Source: Enterobacter sp. JBIWA008
GTDB lineage: Bacteria; Pseudomonadota; Gammaproteobacteria; Enterobacterales; Enterobacteriaceae
NCBI RefSeq assembly: GCF_019968765.1
Contig: NZ_CP074149.1
Coordinates: forward strand, 4,588,001 to 4,652,000
Direction of reading: 5' to 3'
Length of the DNA stretch: 64,000 nt
Shown: positions 1-11,212 of the stretch, piece after piece
Layout of the letters: each line of letters starts with the position of its first letter
How positions within the stretch are numbered: the first letter of the stretch is position 1
Made by a program: the position numbers and the translations under genes
Notes under the pieces: generated by a model
Told to the model about the DNA's origin: nothing
What the model saw: the letters and a program-made list of their open reading frames with translations, nothing else
Databases searched by the model: none

Positions 1-19
1 ATAGATGATTAAAGAGTCA

Positions 20-42
20 GGTCGCATTATACGTATGCGACC
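20..42. other. Inverted repeat downstream of ubiB
   Basis: GGTCGCAT and ATGCGACC form an 8-bp stem around a 7-base loop in the gap after the ubiB stop codon. There is no clear T-tract, so I do not call it a terminator. In E. coli the tat genes follow ubiB, but they would lie beyond the window. Confidence 0.3.
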
Positions 43-61
43 CGTCGATAGCGACGCACGC

Positions 62-2304
<2,243 letters not shown>

Positions 2305-2317
2305 GGGACACCTCCAC

Positions 2318-3073
2318 TCAGAATTTGTAACCGCGATGCAGCGCGACGACACCCGCCGTCAGGTTGAAATATTCAACGTTCTCAAATTCTGCATCCTGCA
2401 TCATGGCTTTTAATGTGTCCTGATCCGGGTGCATACGAATAGACTCCGCCAGATAGCGGTAACTTTCAGCGTCGTTAGCCACCAGCTCACCAATACGCGG
2501 CAGCACGTGGAAGGAATAGGCGTCGTAGGCTTTGCTCAGCGGCTCAATGATTGGTTTAGAGAATTCAAGCACCAGCAGACGTCCACCCGGCTTCAGCACG
2601 CGGTACATGGAACGCAGCGCTTTTTCTTTATCGGTCACGTTACGCAGACCGAAAGAGATCGTGATGCAGTCAAAGGTATTGTCCGGGAATGGCAGGGCTT
2701 CGGCGTTTGCCTGCACATATTCCACATTCCCCACCACGCCGATGTTACGCAGCTTTTCGCGTCCCATTTTCAGCATGGAGTCATTAATATCGGCGAGAAC
2801 AACGCGACCGGTTTCGCCCACCAGACGCGAGAATTTCGCGGTTAAATCGCCCGTACCGCCGGCTAAATCCAGCACCGTTTGTCCACGACGTACGCCGCTA
2901 CAGTCAATGGTGAAGCGCTTCCACAAGCGATGAATGCCGAACGACATTAAATCATTCATCACATCGTACTTCGCCGCCACGGAATGAAATACGTGGGCCA
3001 CCATGTCAGCTTTCTGCGCTTTGGCAACAGTCTGAAAGCCAAAGTGCGTTGTGTCTTGTGAATCGTCAGCCAT
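2318..3073 (-). CDS. ubiE: UbiE, ubiquinone/menaquinone C-methyltransferase
   Basis: This 251-residue SAM-dependent methyltransferase acts in both ubiquinone and menaquinone synthesis (C-methylation of the benzoquinol or demethylmenaquinol ring). The SAM-binding glycine motif [11 protein letters not shown] lies near 68-78, followed by [14 protein letters not shown] and the post-motif [18 protein letters not shown]. Length and sequence match E. coli UbiE. It is the first gene of the ubiE-ubiJ-ubiB run, and the 66-bp gap to rmuC probably holds its promoter. Confidence 0.97.
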   Translation of the reverse strand: MADDSQDTTHFGFQTVAKAQKADMVAHVFHSVAAKYDVMNDLMSFGIHRLWKRFTIDCSGVRRGQTVLDLAGGTGDLTAKFSRLVGETGRVVLADINDSMLKMGREKLRNIGVVGNVEYVQANAEALPFPDNTFDCITISFGLRNVTDKEKALRSMYRVLKPGGRLLVLEFSKPIIEPLSKAYDAYSFHVLPRIGELVANDAESYRYLAESIRMHPDQDTLKAMMQDAEFENVEYFNLTAGVVALHRGYKF

Positions 3074-3139
3074 CTCAGAGCCTGCTTATCAGTAAAATGT
3101 TCGTGAAGTGTAACAGATTGGGCGCGTTTGCCCTACGTT

Positions 3140-4597
3140 TCAACCACCGCGAAAGAAACGCGCTGGAGTCTCGTCTGGTGATAAATCCGCCGCTAACGTA
3201 TTGTCTTCACTGTTTGTCTTTTGTTCGTCCGCACCTTCTCGCAGGCGAAACTCGTCGTCCCGGGCGGTGGCCTGTTCGACCAATTCCGGATTAATCTCGC
3301 GTTTAACCTCAACCCCCAGGCTGCGGAATGATTCGGCCTGTGCCAGCAGGTTGCCACGTCCGGAGGCGAGTTTTTTCATCGCCTGGCGGTAGTTATCCTG
3401 CGCACGATCCAGGCTCTGCCCGACTGAAGACATGTCGTCCACGAAGAGGCGCATTTTGTCGTACAGCTTGCTGGCGCGGTCGGCAATCTGCTGCGCGTTG
3501 CGGCTCTGGTGCTCGTAGCGCCAGAGGTTCGCAATGGTGCGTAACGCCACCAGCAGCGTGGTGGGGCTGACCAGCATAATATTATTTTTGAGCGCTTCCG
3601 TTATCAGTTCGGGCTGTCTGTCGAGTGCCAGCAGAAACGCGGGTTCAACCGGGATAAACATCAGGACATAATCCAGGGAGCGGAGACCCGGCAGCTGCTG
3701 GTAGTCTTTTCTGCCGAGCAGGCGAATATGATTACGCACGGAGGCAATGTGCTCCTGCAGCGCGGATTCGCGCGTGTAGTCATCGTCCGCATTAAAGTAG
3801 CGTTCATACGCCACCAGCGTCATTTTGGCGTCGATCACTACATCTTTACCCTGCGGCAGCCGCACAATCACATCCGGCTGCATGCGAGAGCGGGCATCGT
3901 TTTCGATACTCACCTGCGTTTCGTATTCGTATCCTTCGCGCAGACCAGAGGCTTCCAGGACGCGGGTCAGCACCACTTCTCCCCAGTTGCCCTGGGTTTT
4001 GTTATCCCCTTTCAGCGCACGGGTCAGGTTGACCGCTTCCTGCGCCATTTGCGCATTCAGCTGCTGGAGATTGCGAATCTCATGCGCCAACGTGTGCCGC
4101 TCGCGGGCTTCCTGACCAAAGCTGTCCTGCACCTGACGGCGAAAACCGTCCAGCTGTTCACGCAGCGGCGTCAGCAGGCTGTTCAGGCTCTGGCGGTTCT
4201 GTTCGTCAACGCGGCGGTTGCTGTGTTCGAAAATTCGGTTGGCGAGGTTCTCAAACTGTTCGCTGAGACGCTGCTCGCTGTTGATCATCTGGCGGATTTT
4301 GTCTTCCGCATGCAGCTGGGTGGATTCAAGGCGGGTAGTGACTTCGCGGAGATCGGCCTCCAGCGAGGTGTTAATGTCGCGCAGGTTACGCAGCTCGTTG
4401 TTAAGTAATTCGCACTCGTCGCGCCAGTGTTCGCTCAGAGCAAGCTGCTGTTTTGTCGCGCTTAAATCGGCGACCATCTCTTCTCGCTCGGCCAGCTGGT
4501 CGGCCTTCTGCTGTGCATGCTGGTAGCTGGAAATCAGCCAGCCAATCCCTAAGCCCACCAGCGCAATCACCGCGTAAATCAGGATTGAGATATCCAC
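3140..4597 (-). CDS. rmuC: RmuC, DNA recombination-limiting protein
   Basis: The 485-residue product is about ten residues longer than E. coli RmuC as I recall it. An N-terminal membrane segment (about 3-24) is followed by a long coiled coil (about 30-190), then the RmuC domain with GNWGEVVLTRVLEASGLREG and DVVIDAKMTL, a restriction-nuclease-like core. In E. coli, mutants show raised inversion between short repeats. The tail after about 440 is charged and low in complexity, and varies between species. The exact biochemical role is not established. Confidence 0.93.
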   Translation of the reverse strand: MDISILIYAVIALVGLGIGWLISSYQHAQQKADQLAEREEMVADLSATKQQLALSEHWRDECELLNNELRNLRDINTSLEADLREVTTRLESTQLHAEDKIRQMINSEQRLSEQFENLANRIFEHSNRRVDEQNRQSLNSLLTPLREQLDGFRRQVQDSFGQEARERHTLAHEIRNLQQLNAQMAQEAVNLTRALKGDNKTQGNWGEVVLTRVLEASGLREGYEYETQVSIENDARSRMQPDVIVRLPQGKDVVIDAKMTLVAYERYFNADDDYTRESALQEHIASVRNHIRLLGRKDYQQLPGLRSLDYVLMFIPVEPAFLLALDRQPELITEALKNNIMLVSPTTLLVALRTIANLWRYEHQSRNAQQIADRASKLYDKMRLFVDDMSSVGQSLDRAQDNYRQAMKKLASGRGNLLAQAESFRSLGVEVKREINPELVEQATARDDEFRLREGADEQKTNSEDNTLAADLSPDETPARFFRGG

Positions 4598-4688
4598 AAT
4601 GCCCCCTGCATCAACGTATTACCCGCACAAAATAGAATTGTGCTGTATAAACGTCCAGTTTGAAAGGGTTTTCCTGCGAGGCGCTACG

Positions 4689-4719
4689 CAAAAAATAAAG
4701 GCCGAACGCGTCGGCCTTT
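4689..4719 (-). terminator. Rho-independent terminator of udp
   Basis: On the minus strand AAAGGCCGA and TCGGCCTTT form a 9-bp GC-rich stem around a 5-base loop, followed by a T-rich run, 18 bp past the udp stop codon. Confidence 0.85.
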
Positions 4720-4736
4720 GATTTCAGAAGAGAGGA

Positions 4737-5498
4737 TTAGATCAGGCGACGCGCTGCTTCCACCACGATTTTCACTGCATGACTTTCGGTCTGCTTCATG
4801 GTTTCGGCGTTCGGGATCTCCTGCTGGGTACGGTTGACGATAACGCCCGCCACCATACCGGCACGCAGACCCTGGCTTGCACACATGGTCAGCAGCGTTG
4901 CGGATTCCATTTCGTAGTTCATCACGCCCATGGACTGCCACTCTTCCATTGAGCCTTTGAAACGGCTTACCACGCGGCCTGAGAAGGTGTCGTAACGCTC
5001 CTGGCCCGGGTAGAAGGTGTCTGAAGAGGCGGTTACGCCCACGTGGGTGGTTGCGCCCACGGATTTCGCGGCTTCAACCAGCGCGGTGGTGCATTCGAAA
5101 TCAGCCACTGCCGGGAATTCCATCGGTGCAAAGTGCAGGCTTGCGCCGTCCAGACGAACGGACGCGGTCGTGACCAGCACGTCGCCTACGTTGATATGCG
5201 GCTGGATAGCACCGGTGGTACCGATACGCAGGAAAGTACGAATGCCCAGCTGTGCCAGCTCTTCAACAGCGATAGACGTAGACGGGCCACCGATACCGGT
5301 AGAACACACGATCACGGCTTTACCATCCAGCTCTGCGCGCCAGGTGGTGAATTCACGATGGGCTGCCAGCTTAACCGGCTTATCCATCAGCGCGGCGATC
5401 TTTTCCACACGCTCTGGATCGCCAGGGACGATAGCGAGCGTAGCCCCTTGTAAATCGTTTTTGGTGAGGCCGAGATGAAAAACATCAGACTTAGACAT
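4737..5498 (-). CDS. udp: Uridine phosphorylase
   Basis: This 253-residue enzyme of the PNP/UDP family phosphorolyses uridine to uracil and ribose-1-phosphate in cytosolic pyrimidine salvage. Visible motifs are the phosphate-binding [13 protein letters not shown] near the N terminus, [16 protein letters not shown] in the centre and [13 protein letters not shown], which carries the ribose-contacting Met-Glu. Length equals E. coli Udp. It is a single-gene unit with its own terminator. Its upstream region has two CRP-like sites spaced as in E. coli udp, where CytR binds between them. Confidence 0.97.
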   Translation of the reverse strand: MSKSDVFHLGLTKNDLQGATLAIVPGDPERVEKIAALMDKPVKLAAHREFTTWRAELDGKAVIVCSTGIGGPSTSIAVEELAQLGIRTFLRIGTTGAIQPHINVGDVLVTTASVRLDGASLHFAPMEFPAVADFECTTALVEAAKSVGATTHVGVTASSDTFYPGQERYDTFSGRVVSRFKGSMEEWQSMGVMNYEMESATLLTMCASQGLRAGMVAGVIVNRTQQEIPNAETMKQTESHAVKIVVEAARRLI

Positions 5499-5570
5499 AG
5501 GTGACTCCTCTGTGGGTCGGTTAGTCAGAAGAAGTAAAACGGTACTTTACAGAAGCAGTAAGCATAATTT

Positions 5571-5586
5571 CGTGACGTACCTCACC
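5571..5586. promoter_or_regulatory. Proximal CRP-like site of udp
   Basis: CGTGA-N6-TCACC has one mismatch in each half of TGTGA-N6-TCACA. If it sits at -41.5, as CRP1 does in E. coli udp, the start of transcription falls near 5537, and a -10-like TAAAGT lies at 5544-5549 on the minus strand. Confidence 0.5.
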
Positions 5587-5622
5587 ATGAATGAAAATGA
5601 TTACATTGAATTTCCATAAAAA

Positions 5623-5638
5623 AGTGATTCACATCACA
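5623..5638. promoter_or_regulatory. Distal CRP site between udp and dlhH
   Basis: AGTGA-N6-TCACA is a near-consensus CRP site. Its centre is 52 bp, five helical turns, from the proximal site, the spacing I recall for the E. coli udp CRP/CytR promoter. It could also serve the divergent dlhH gene. Confidence 0.65.
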
Positions 5639-5753
5639 TTAACAAGTTATATCGTCAGGTGCTGCACAAAAGATAGACCGTTTAAGGCACTGTGAGTTGT
5701 TAACCTGGTGTCTATATTTACCTTTGCGCTAACTGATTGGTACGGAGAATGCC

Positions 5754-6560
5754 ATGACTGAAAGAACCGGTTTTGCACCTGCTGCGGCCCCCCATGCTTC
5801 AACCATCGTGTCGACGCCAGAAGCGGCAATTACCGCAGGTGAGACCTCTATTCCCTCGCAGGGGGAGAATATGCCTGCTTATCACGCGCGGCCAAAATCG
5901 GCAGAGGGTCCGCTACCCATCGTGATTGTGATTCAGGAGATATTTGGTGTTCACGAACACATTCGCGACCTCTGCCGCCGGCTGGCGCTGGAAGGGTATC
6001 TGGCCGTTGCCCCAGAGCTCTACTTCCGTCAGGGCGATCCGAACGACTACAGCGATATTCCCACACTGCTCAGCAACCTGGTCAGCAAAGTCCCGGACGC
6101 GCAGGTGCTGGCCGATCTCGACCACGTCGCCAGCTGGGCGGCGCGCAACGGGGGCGATCCGCATCGTCTGCTGGTCACCGGTTTCTGCTGGGGTGGACGC
6201 ATTAGCTGGCTGTATGCCGCGCATAACCCGCAGCTTAAAGCCGCTGTCGCCTGGTACGGCAAACTGGTGGGTGATAAAACGCTGAATTCACCGAAACATC
6301 CGGTCGATATCGCAACCGAGTTAAACGCCCCCGTGTTAGGGCTTTACGGCGGTCAGGACACCGGTATTTCACTGGATTCGGTAGACACCATGCGCCATGC
6401 GCTGCGTTCGGCAAATGCGAAGGCGGAGATTGTGGTCTACCCGGATGCCGGGCATGCGTTTAACGCCGATTATCGTCCGAGCTATCACGCAGAATCGGCT
6501 AAAGATGGCTGGCAGCGTATGCTGGCGTGGTTTAGCCAGTACGGCGGTAAGAAGGCGTAA
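5754..6560 (+). CDS. dlhH: Dienelactone hydrolase family protein DlhH (YsgA)
   Basis: This 268-residue alpha/beta hydrolase resembles E. coli YsgA, annotated as a putative carboxymethylenebutenolidase. The dienelactone hydrolase triad is visible: Cys145 in GFCWGG, Asp202 in GGQD and His234 in GHAF, and the Cys nucleophile is typical of the family. The first 40 residues are Ala/Thr-rich and less conserved but do not form a signal peptide. The gene is divergent from udp and convergent with metE, with a REP element between it and metE. The physiological substrate is unknown. Confidence 0.9.
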   Translation: MTERTGFAPAAAPHASTIVSTPEAAITAGETSIPSQGENMPAYHARPKSAEGPLPIVIVIQEIFGVHEHIRDLCRRLALEGYLAVAPELYFRQGDPNDYSDIPTLLSNLVSKVPDAQVLADLDHVASWAARNGGDPHRLLVTGFCWGGRISWLYAAHNPQLKAAVAWYGKLVGDKTLNSPKHPVDIATELNAPVLGLYGGQDTGISLDSVDTMRHALRSANAKAEIVVYPDAGHAFNADYRPSYHAESAKDGWQRMLAWFSQYGGKKA

Positions 6561-6568
6561 TAGCAAAA

Positions 6569-6597
6569 TGCCGGGTAAGCGTTAGTGCCACCCGGCA
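6569..6597. repeat. REP-type palindromic element
   Basis: GCCGGGT and ACCCGGC arms flank a short core between the convergent 3' ends of dlhH and metE. Related copies lie at 27524, 54516 and 59923, all at gene 3' ends. Confidence 0.75.
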
Positions 6598-6608
6598 ATA
6601 CAGCACCG

Positions 6609-8870
6609 CTACGCCTGACGCAAATTCTGCGCCGCCTTCACCATGTTCGCCAGCGCCGCGCGCGTCTCCGGCCAGCCGCGGGTTTTCAGTCCGCAGTCCG
6701 GGTTCACCCACAGACGCTCCGCCGGAATGCGCTGGGCCGCTTTTTTCAGCAGGGCTTCAATCCACTCCACGCTCGGCACGTTAGGGGAGTGAATGTCGTA
6801 CACGCCCGGCCCGATTTCATTCGGGTACTCAAACTCTTCGAACGACTCCAGCAGCTCCATGTCTGAACGCGAGGTCTCGATGGTGATCACGTCGGCATCC
6901 AGGGCGGCAATCGAATCCATAATGTCGTTAAATTCGCAGTAACACATGTGGGTGTGGATCTGGGTGTCGTCCTTCGCCACCGCGGCGCTGATGCGGAACG
7001 CCTCCACGCCCCACTGCAGGTAGGCATCCCAGTCGCTGCGGCGCAGCGGCAGACCTTCGCGCAGGGCTGGTTCGTCAATCTGGATAATGCCAATACCTGC
7101 CGCTTCCAGATCCGCCACTTCATCACGCAGCGCCAGGGCAATCTGTTTGGCGATGGTTTCACGGGTCACGTCTTCACGCGGGAATGACCAGCAGAGAATG
7201 GTCACCGGACCGGTCAGCATCCCTTTCACCGGCTTGTCGGTCAGGGACTGCGCGTATTTCGCCCACTCCACGGTGATCGCTTCCGGACGGCTGACGTCAC
7301 CGATCACTACCGGCGGCTTCACGCAGCGGGAGCCATAGCTCTGTACCCAGCCGTTCTGGGTAAAGACAAAGCCGTCCAGGTGCTCACCGAAGTATTCCAC
7401 CATGTCGTTACGCTCGGCCTCGCCGTGCACCAGCACGTCCAGCCCCAGGCGTTCCTGCTCGATAATCGCCTGCTTGATGTGTTCCGCGATGCCGGTGCGG
7501 TAGTGATTCGCATCCAGATTCCCCTTTTTGAAGTCCAGACGCAGGCCGCGGATTTCAGTGGTCTGCGGGAAGGAACCGATAGTGGTGGTTGGCCACGCGG
7601 GCAGGTTGAAGCGGGCGCGCTGGGCTTCGGCACGCACTTCATACGGGCTCTGGCGCTGGCTGTCCTGGGCGGTGATAGCTGCCAGACGTTTTTCCACCGC
7701 AGGGTTGTGCACGCGCGCCGAGTGACGACGCGCCTGGATCGGTGCGCTCCATTCGCTAATCGCCGCCGTGTCGCCGCTGTTCAGCGCATCGCGCAGCAGC
7801 GTCAGCTCTTCACATTTTTGCAGGGCGAAGGCAAACCAGTTTTTCACCTCGGCATCCAGGCGAGTCTCCACGCTAAGATCGATCGGGCTGTGCAGCAGGG
7901 AACAGGAAGAGGCCACCCACAGCTCACGTTTGCCGACGATGTCCTTAATCTGAGCATATTTCTCGGTCAGATCGGCGCGCCAGACGTTACGACCGTTAAT
8001 CAGACCGGCGGAGAGCAGCCAGTCTGCGGGCAGGCGCTTGTGCAGCTCCGCCACATCATCTTTACCGTGTACACAGTCAACGTGCAGACCCTGCACCGGC
8101 AGCGCGGAAATGGTGCTCAGGTTAGGCGTCACGCCTTCAAAATAGGTCGTCAGCAGGAGTTTTACCTGACCAGTGAGCGCGTCATACGCCGGTTTGAAGG
8201 CATCGAGCCAGGCCTGGGGCAGTTCGAGCACCAGCGCTGGCTCGTCGATTTGCACCCACTGAATGCCGCGCTTGCCCAGCTCAATCAGCACCTGTTTATA
8301 GACCGGCAGAATATCCTTCAGCAGGCTGAGCCGGTCAAACGGCTCGCCTTTTACTTTGCCCAGCCACAGATAGGTTACCGGCCCAAGCAACACGGGTTTC
8401 ACCTGGTGGCCCAGCGCCAGCGCTTCGTCCACCTCGTCCAGAAGCTGCGTCCAGGTCAGCCTGAACTGCTGGCCTTTGACGAACTCCGGCACCATATAGT
8501 GATAGTTGGTGTTAAACCACTTGGTCATTTCCGCCGCTGCCGCTGGCTCACCCGTTGGCGCACGGCCACGGCCTATGCGGAACAGAGTATCGATATCTAC
8601 CGATCCATCTTTGTTCTGATGACGAGCCGGCACGTTGCCAAGCAGCAGGCTTGTCGTCAGAACATGGTCGTACCAGGCGAAATCGCCCACCGGCAGCAGG
8701 TCAATGCCCGCCTGTTTTTGCTGATCCCAGTGGCGGGCGCGCAGCTCGCGTCCTACCGCCAGCAGTTCTTCACGGGTGGCGTTACCCGCCCAGTAGCTTT
8801 CTTGCGCTTTTTTCAGCTCGCGACGCAGGCCAACGCGAGGGAAACCGAGAGTGTGATTGCGGATTGTCAT
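6609..8870 (-). CDS. metE: Cobalamin-independent methionine synthase
   Basis: This 753-residue enzyme transfers the methyl group of 5-methyltetrahydropteroyl-triglutamate to homocysteine, the last step of methionine synthesis without B12. It has two barrel halves. The C-terminal one carries the zinc ligands in HTHMCYCEF (His641 and Cys643 by E. coli numbering), the Glu in [13 protein letters not shown] and the Cys in [14 protein letters not shown]. Length and sequence match E. coli MetE. It is divergent from its activator gene metR, and the shared region has MetJ and MetR sites. Confidence 0.98.
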   Translation of the reverse strand: MTIRNHTLGFPRVGLRRELKKAQESYWAGNATREELLAVGRELRARHWDQQKQAGIDLLPVGDFAWYDHVLTTSLLLGNVPARHQNKDGSVDIDTLFRIGRGRAPTGEPAAAAEMTKWFNTNYHYMVPEFVKGQQFRLTWTQLLDEVDEALALGHQVKPVLLGPVTYLWLGKVKGEPFDRLSLLKDILPVYKQVLIELGKRGIQWVQIDEPALVLELPQAWLDAFKPAYDALTGQVKLLLTTYFEGVTPNLSTISALPVQGLHVDCVHGKDDVAELHKRLPADWLLSAGLINGRNVWRADLTEKYAQIKDIVGKRELWVASSCSLLHSPIDLSVETRLDAEVKNWFAFALQKCEELTLLRDALNSGDTAAISEWSAPIQARRHSARVHNPAVEKRLAAITAQDSQRQSPYEVRAEAQRARFNLPAWPTTTIGSFPQTTEIRGLRLDFKKGNLDANHYRTGIAEHIKQAIIEQERLGLDVLVHGEAERNDMVEYFGEHLDGFVFTQNGWVQSYGSRCVKPPVVIGDVSRPEAITVEWAKYAQSLTDKPVKGMLTGPVTILCWSFPREDVTRETIAKQIALALRDEVADLEAAGIGIIQIDEPALREGLPLRRSDWDAYLQWGVEAFRISAAVAKDDTQIHTHMCYCEFNDIMDSIAALDADVITIETSRSDMELLESFEEFEYPNEIGPGVYDIHSPNVPSVEWIEALLKKAAQRIPAERLWVNPDCGLKTRGWPETRAALANMVKAAQNLRQA

Positions 8871-8899
8871 GGTATACCCCTTGTAGAAATTCGTTATTT

Positions 8900-8915
8900 A
8901 GACGTCCAGATGTTT
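8900..8915. promoter_or_regulatory. Tandem MetJ boxes between metE and metR
   Basis: AGACGTCC followed directly by AGATGTTT gives two adjacent copies of the 8-bp MetJ box (consensus AGACGTCT), the minimum cooperative operator. MetJ with S-adenosylmethionine would repress here. It lies 30 bp upstream of the metE start. Confidence 0.7.
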
Positions 8916-8974
8916 ACACTTCTATAATTGGCAGGTACTGTATATTCCTCAAGCGCAAAATGTTCATGGCGAAG

Positions 8975-8987
8975 TGAAGGACTTTCA
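8975..8987. promoter_or_regulatory. MetR-type site at the metR start codon
   Basis: TGAA-N5-TTCA matches the MetR consensus exactly and its last base is the A of the metR ATG. This placement suits autorepression by MetR. Confidence 0.5.
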
Positions 8988-9940
8988 TGATCGAGATTAA
9001 ACACCTGAAAACGCTACAAGCGTTGCGGAACTGCGGTTCGCTCGCGGCGGCTGCGGCCACGCTGCACCAAACCCAGTCCGCCCTTTCTCACCAGTTCAGC
9101 GATCTGGAACAACGCCTCGGCTTCCGTCTTTTTGTGCGCAAGAGCCAGCCGCTACGCTTTACGCCGCAGGGTGAAATTCTTCTTCAGCTGGCGAATCAGG
9201 TGCTGCCGCAGATCGCCAGCGCGCTGCAGGCGTGTAACGAACCGCAGCAGACCAGGCTGCGTATCGCCATCGAGTGCCACAGCTGTATTCAGTGGCTTAC
9301 CCCCGCGCTTGAGAACTTCCGCCAGAAGTGGCCGCAGGTAGAGATGGACTTCAAATCCGGCGTGACGTTCGACCCGCAGCCGTCGCTGCAGCAGGGCGAG
9401 CTGGATCTGGTCATGACCTCTGACATCCTGCCGCGCAGCGGCCTGCACTATTCGCCGATGTTTGATTATGAAGTACGCCTGGTGCTGGCGCCGGACCACC
9501 CGCTAGCCGCCAAAACGCGCATCACGCCGGAAGACCTGGCGACAGAAACGCTGCTGATTTATCCGGTCCAGCGCAGCCGCCTGGATATCTGGCGCCACTT
9601 CCTGCAGCCTGCGGGCATCAGCCCACAGCTGAAAAGCGTGGATAACACGCTGCTGCTGATTCAGATGGTGGCGGCCAGAATGGGTATCGCGGCGCTGCCG
9701 CACTGGGTGGTGGAGAGTTTTGAACGCCAGGGTCTGGTGGTGACCAAAACCCTGGGTGAAGGACTGTGGAGCCGGCTGTACGCCGCCGTGCGCGATGGCG
9801 AGCAGCGTCAGCCGATTACGGAGGCGTTTATTCGCTCAGCGCGGAACCACGCGTGCGACCATCTTCCGTTTGTGCGGAGCGCGGAGCGACCCATCGGCGA
9901 TGGACCCACAGCGAAGCCAGGATCACCGCTCCCCCAATAA
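8987..9940 (+). CDS. metR: MetR, LysR-type activator of methionine genes
   Basis: This 317-residue LysR-family regulator responds to homocysteine and activates metE and related genes. The N-terminal winged helix-turn-helix is at about 1-60 ([20 protein letters not shown] contains the recognition helix). The effector-binding domain follows, with [16 protein letters not shown] near 95. Length equals E. coli MetR. Its 3' end overlaps the opposing yigM gene by 113 bp. Confidence 0.97.
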   Translation: MIEIKHLKTLQALRNCGSLAAAAATLHQTQSALSHQFSDLEQRLGFRLFVRKSQPLRFTPQGEILLQLANQVLPQIASALQACNEPQQTRLRIAIECHSCIQWLTPALENFRQKWPQVEMDFKSGVTFDPQPSLQQGELDLVMTSDILPRSGLHYSPMFDYEVRLVLAPDHPLAAKTRITPEDLATETLLIYPVQRSRLDIWRHFLQPAGISPQLKSVDNTLLLIQMVAARMGIAALPHWVVESFERQGLVVTKTLGEGLWSRLYAAVRDGEQRQPITEAFIRSARNHACDHLPFVRSAERPIGDGPTAKPGSPLPQ

Positions 9941-10727
9941 GGAAGCTCGGCCAGTGCGGCTGTTGCTGCCAGATAGCGAGGTTGACCAGCAGCCCTGCCG
10001 GGACATGCACGTTGTTCATGATCCCCAGCGTACCGGCGTCTACCTGCGTAGCGCCGTAGTTCCACATGAAGTATCCCAACCCTGACGCCACTACGCCCAG
10101 CCAGACCAGAACCCCCCACTGCGCGGTGGTGGTCGGCAGTTTTTGCGGGTTACCGAGCATAAACCACGCCGCCACCGCGACAATCGCGGCGCCCATATAG
10201 AACCACGCAAACGCGTTATGCTGCGGCATCGGACGGGTTTCCATCAGGCGTTTGTAGCCCACCATACCGATGGCAAAACTGATGTTGGCGAGCTGGACGA
10301 ACATCAGCCCGGTCCAGAAGTGATCGCTGACTTTGTCATAGCGAATAATCGCCGCGCCGATCACCGCCAGCGCCGCGCTCAGCAGGTATCCCCAGCGCAG
10401 ACGGCGTCTGCTGAGCAGGTCGTAAATCAGCGTAATATAGAGCGGCGTCAGAACGGTAAAGAGCAGGAATTCGGAGACGGACAGGTAGACGTAGGCCCGG
10501 AAGCTGAACAGATACATGATGCCGAGCTGCATCGCCCCCACCAGCATATAAAGCACAATCGTTTTCAGCGATTGCCCGCGCGTGCGTAGAAACGGCAGGA
10601 ACACCAGCGCCGCCAGCCCCACGCGTATCAGCACCGAGAAGTAGCTGTCGACCGAACCGGCAAGGTATTCGCCAATCAGGCTAAAGGAGAAGGCCCACAG
10701 GATAGTGGTGATAATGAGTAGCGCCAC
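9828..10727 (-). CDS. yigM: YigM, EamA-family transporter (biotin uptake)
   Basis: The 299-residue protein has about ten hydrophobic segments in two EamA halves, starting [22 protein letters not shown]. In E. coli, YigM is reported as the biotin transporter; I infer the same here from length and position beside metR. The last 38 codons overlap metR on the opposite strand. A single GGTTGACAA at 10775-10783 resembles half of a BirA operator, but I find no properly spaced second half. Confidence 0.88.
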   Translation of the reverse strand: MALLIITTILWAFSFSLIGEYLAGSVDSYFSVLIRVGLAALVFLPFLRTRGQSLKTIVLYMLVGAMQLGIMYLFSFRAYVYLSVSEFLLFTVLTPLYITLIYDLLSRRRLRWGYLLSAALAVIGAAIIRYDKVSDHFWTGLMFVQLANISFAIGMVGYKRLMETRPMPQHNAFAWFYMGAAIVAVAAWFMLGNPQKLPTTTAQWGVLVWLGVVASGLGYFMWNYGATQVDAGTLGIMNNVHVPAGLLVNLAIWQQQPHWPSFLIGGAVILASLWVHRRWVAPRSAQTEDGRTRGSALSE

Positions 10728-10939
10728 AATGCTTGTCTCTCAGAAAGAAGGAGAGGCATTGTAGCGGACTATCAGGTTGACAACTGAGTCATAATTAGCC
10801 AGTCGTTGCATTATGAACATTATAGGGCTCTGTTTTTCCGGCGCAGACCCGCATCAGGTGTGATGCCGATCGGTCCATAGTATCAATTTAACACGGCCTG
10901 TGTGGATAACAGGCGTTATGGTAAATATGCTTGATTTTG

Positions 10940-11212
10940 TTATGACGGATCCGCTGGGACAGAGACCGATGCAAGCCTTTCTGCAATTGCTTGCTCTGTA
11001 GCTCCATCTGCGTCAAGGCACATGGAGTCAGTTATGAATCGAAGGTAATGTTGAATCTCAATGGCACTTTTCCCTTCCGCAATAAGTTCGCAGATTGGTT
11101 CTATATACGCGTCATATTCGTCATTAGCTTCTTCAAACTCACCGATCCCAATTGGGTCCCACTCATTTAATAGTATGGATTTAACGGCATCGTGCAGCAT
11201 TTCATTGTTCAT
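10940..11212 (-). CDS. Small acidic protein, probable immunity partner
   Basis: This 90-residue, strongly acidic protein has no membrane segment. It contains the signature NEWDPIGIGEFEEANDEYD (about 16-34), which recalls DUF1871-like small proteins and immunity proteins that begin with an EWDPIG motif. Its ATG shares the A of the upstream gene's TAA (TAATG), so translation should be coupled. Position directly after a toxin-like gene, small size and acidity all fit an immunity protein that would bind and block the toxin. The assignment rests on context and is not proven. The base composition is lower in GC than neighbouring genes. Confidence 0.72.
   Translation of the reverse strand: MNNEMLHDAVKSILLNEWDPIGIGEFEEANDEYDAYIEPICELIAEGKSAIEIQHYLRFITDSMCLDADGATEQAIAERLASVSVPADPS

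Noticed and set aside
7380-8927. A 515-codon plus-strand open frame antisense to metE
   Set aside because: It mirrors a GC-rich conserved gene on the other strand, has no family motifs and no good ribosome site. Its composition (rich in His, Gln, Arg) is typical of antisense frames.
10775-10783. A BirA operator upstream of yigM
   Set aside because: Only one half (GGTTGACAA) is present. No inverted partner lies at the normal spacing.
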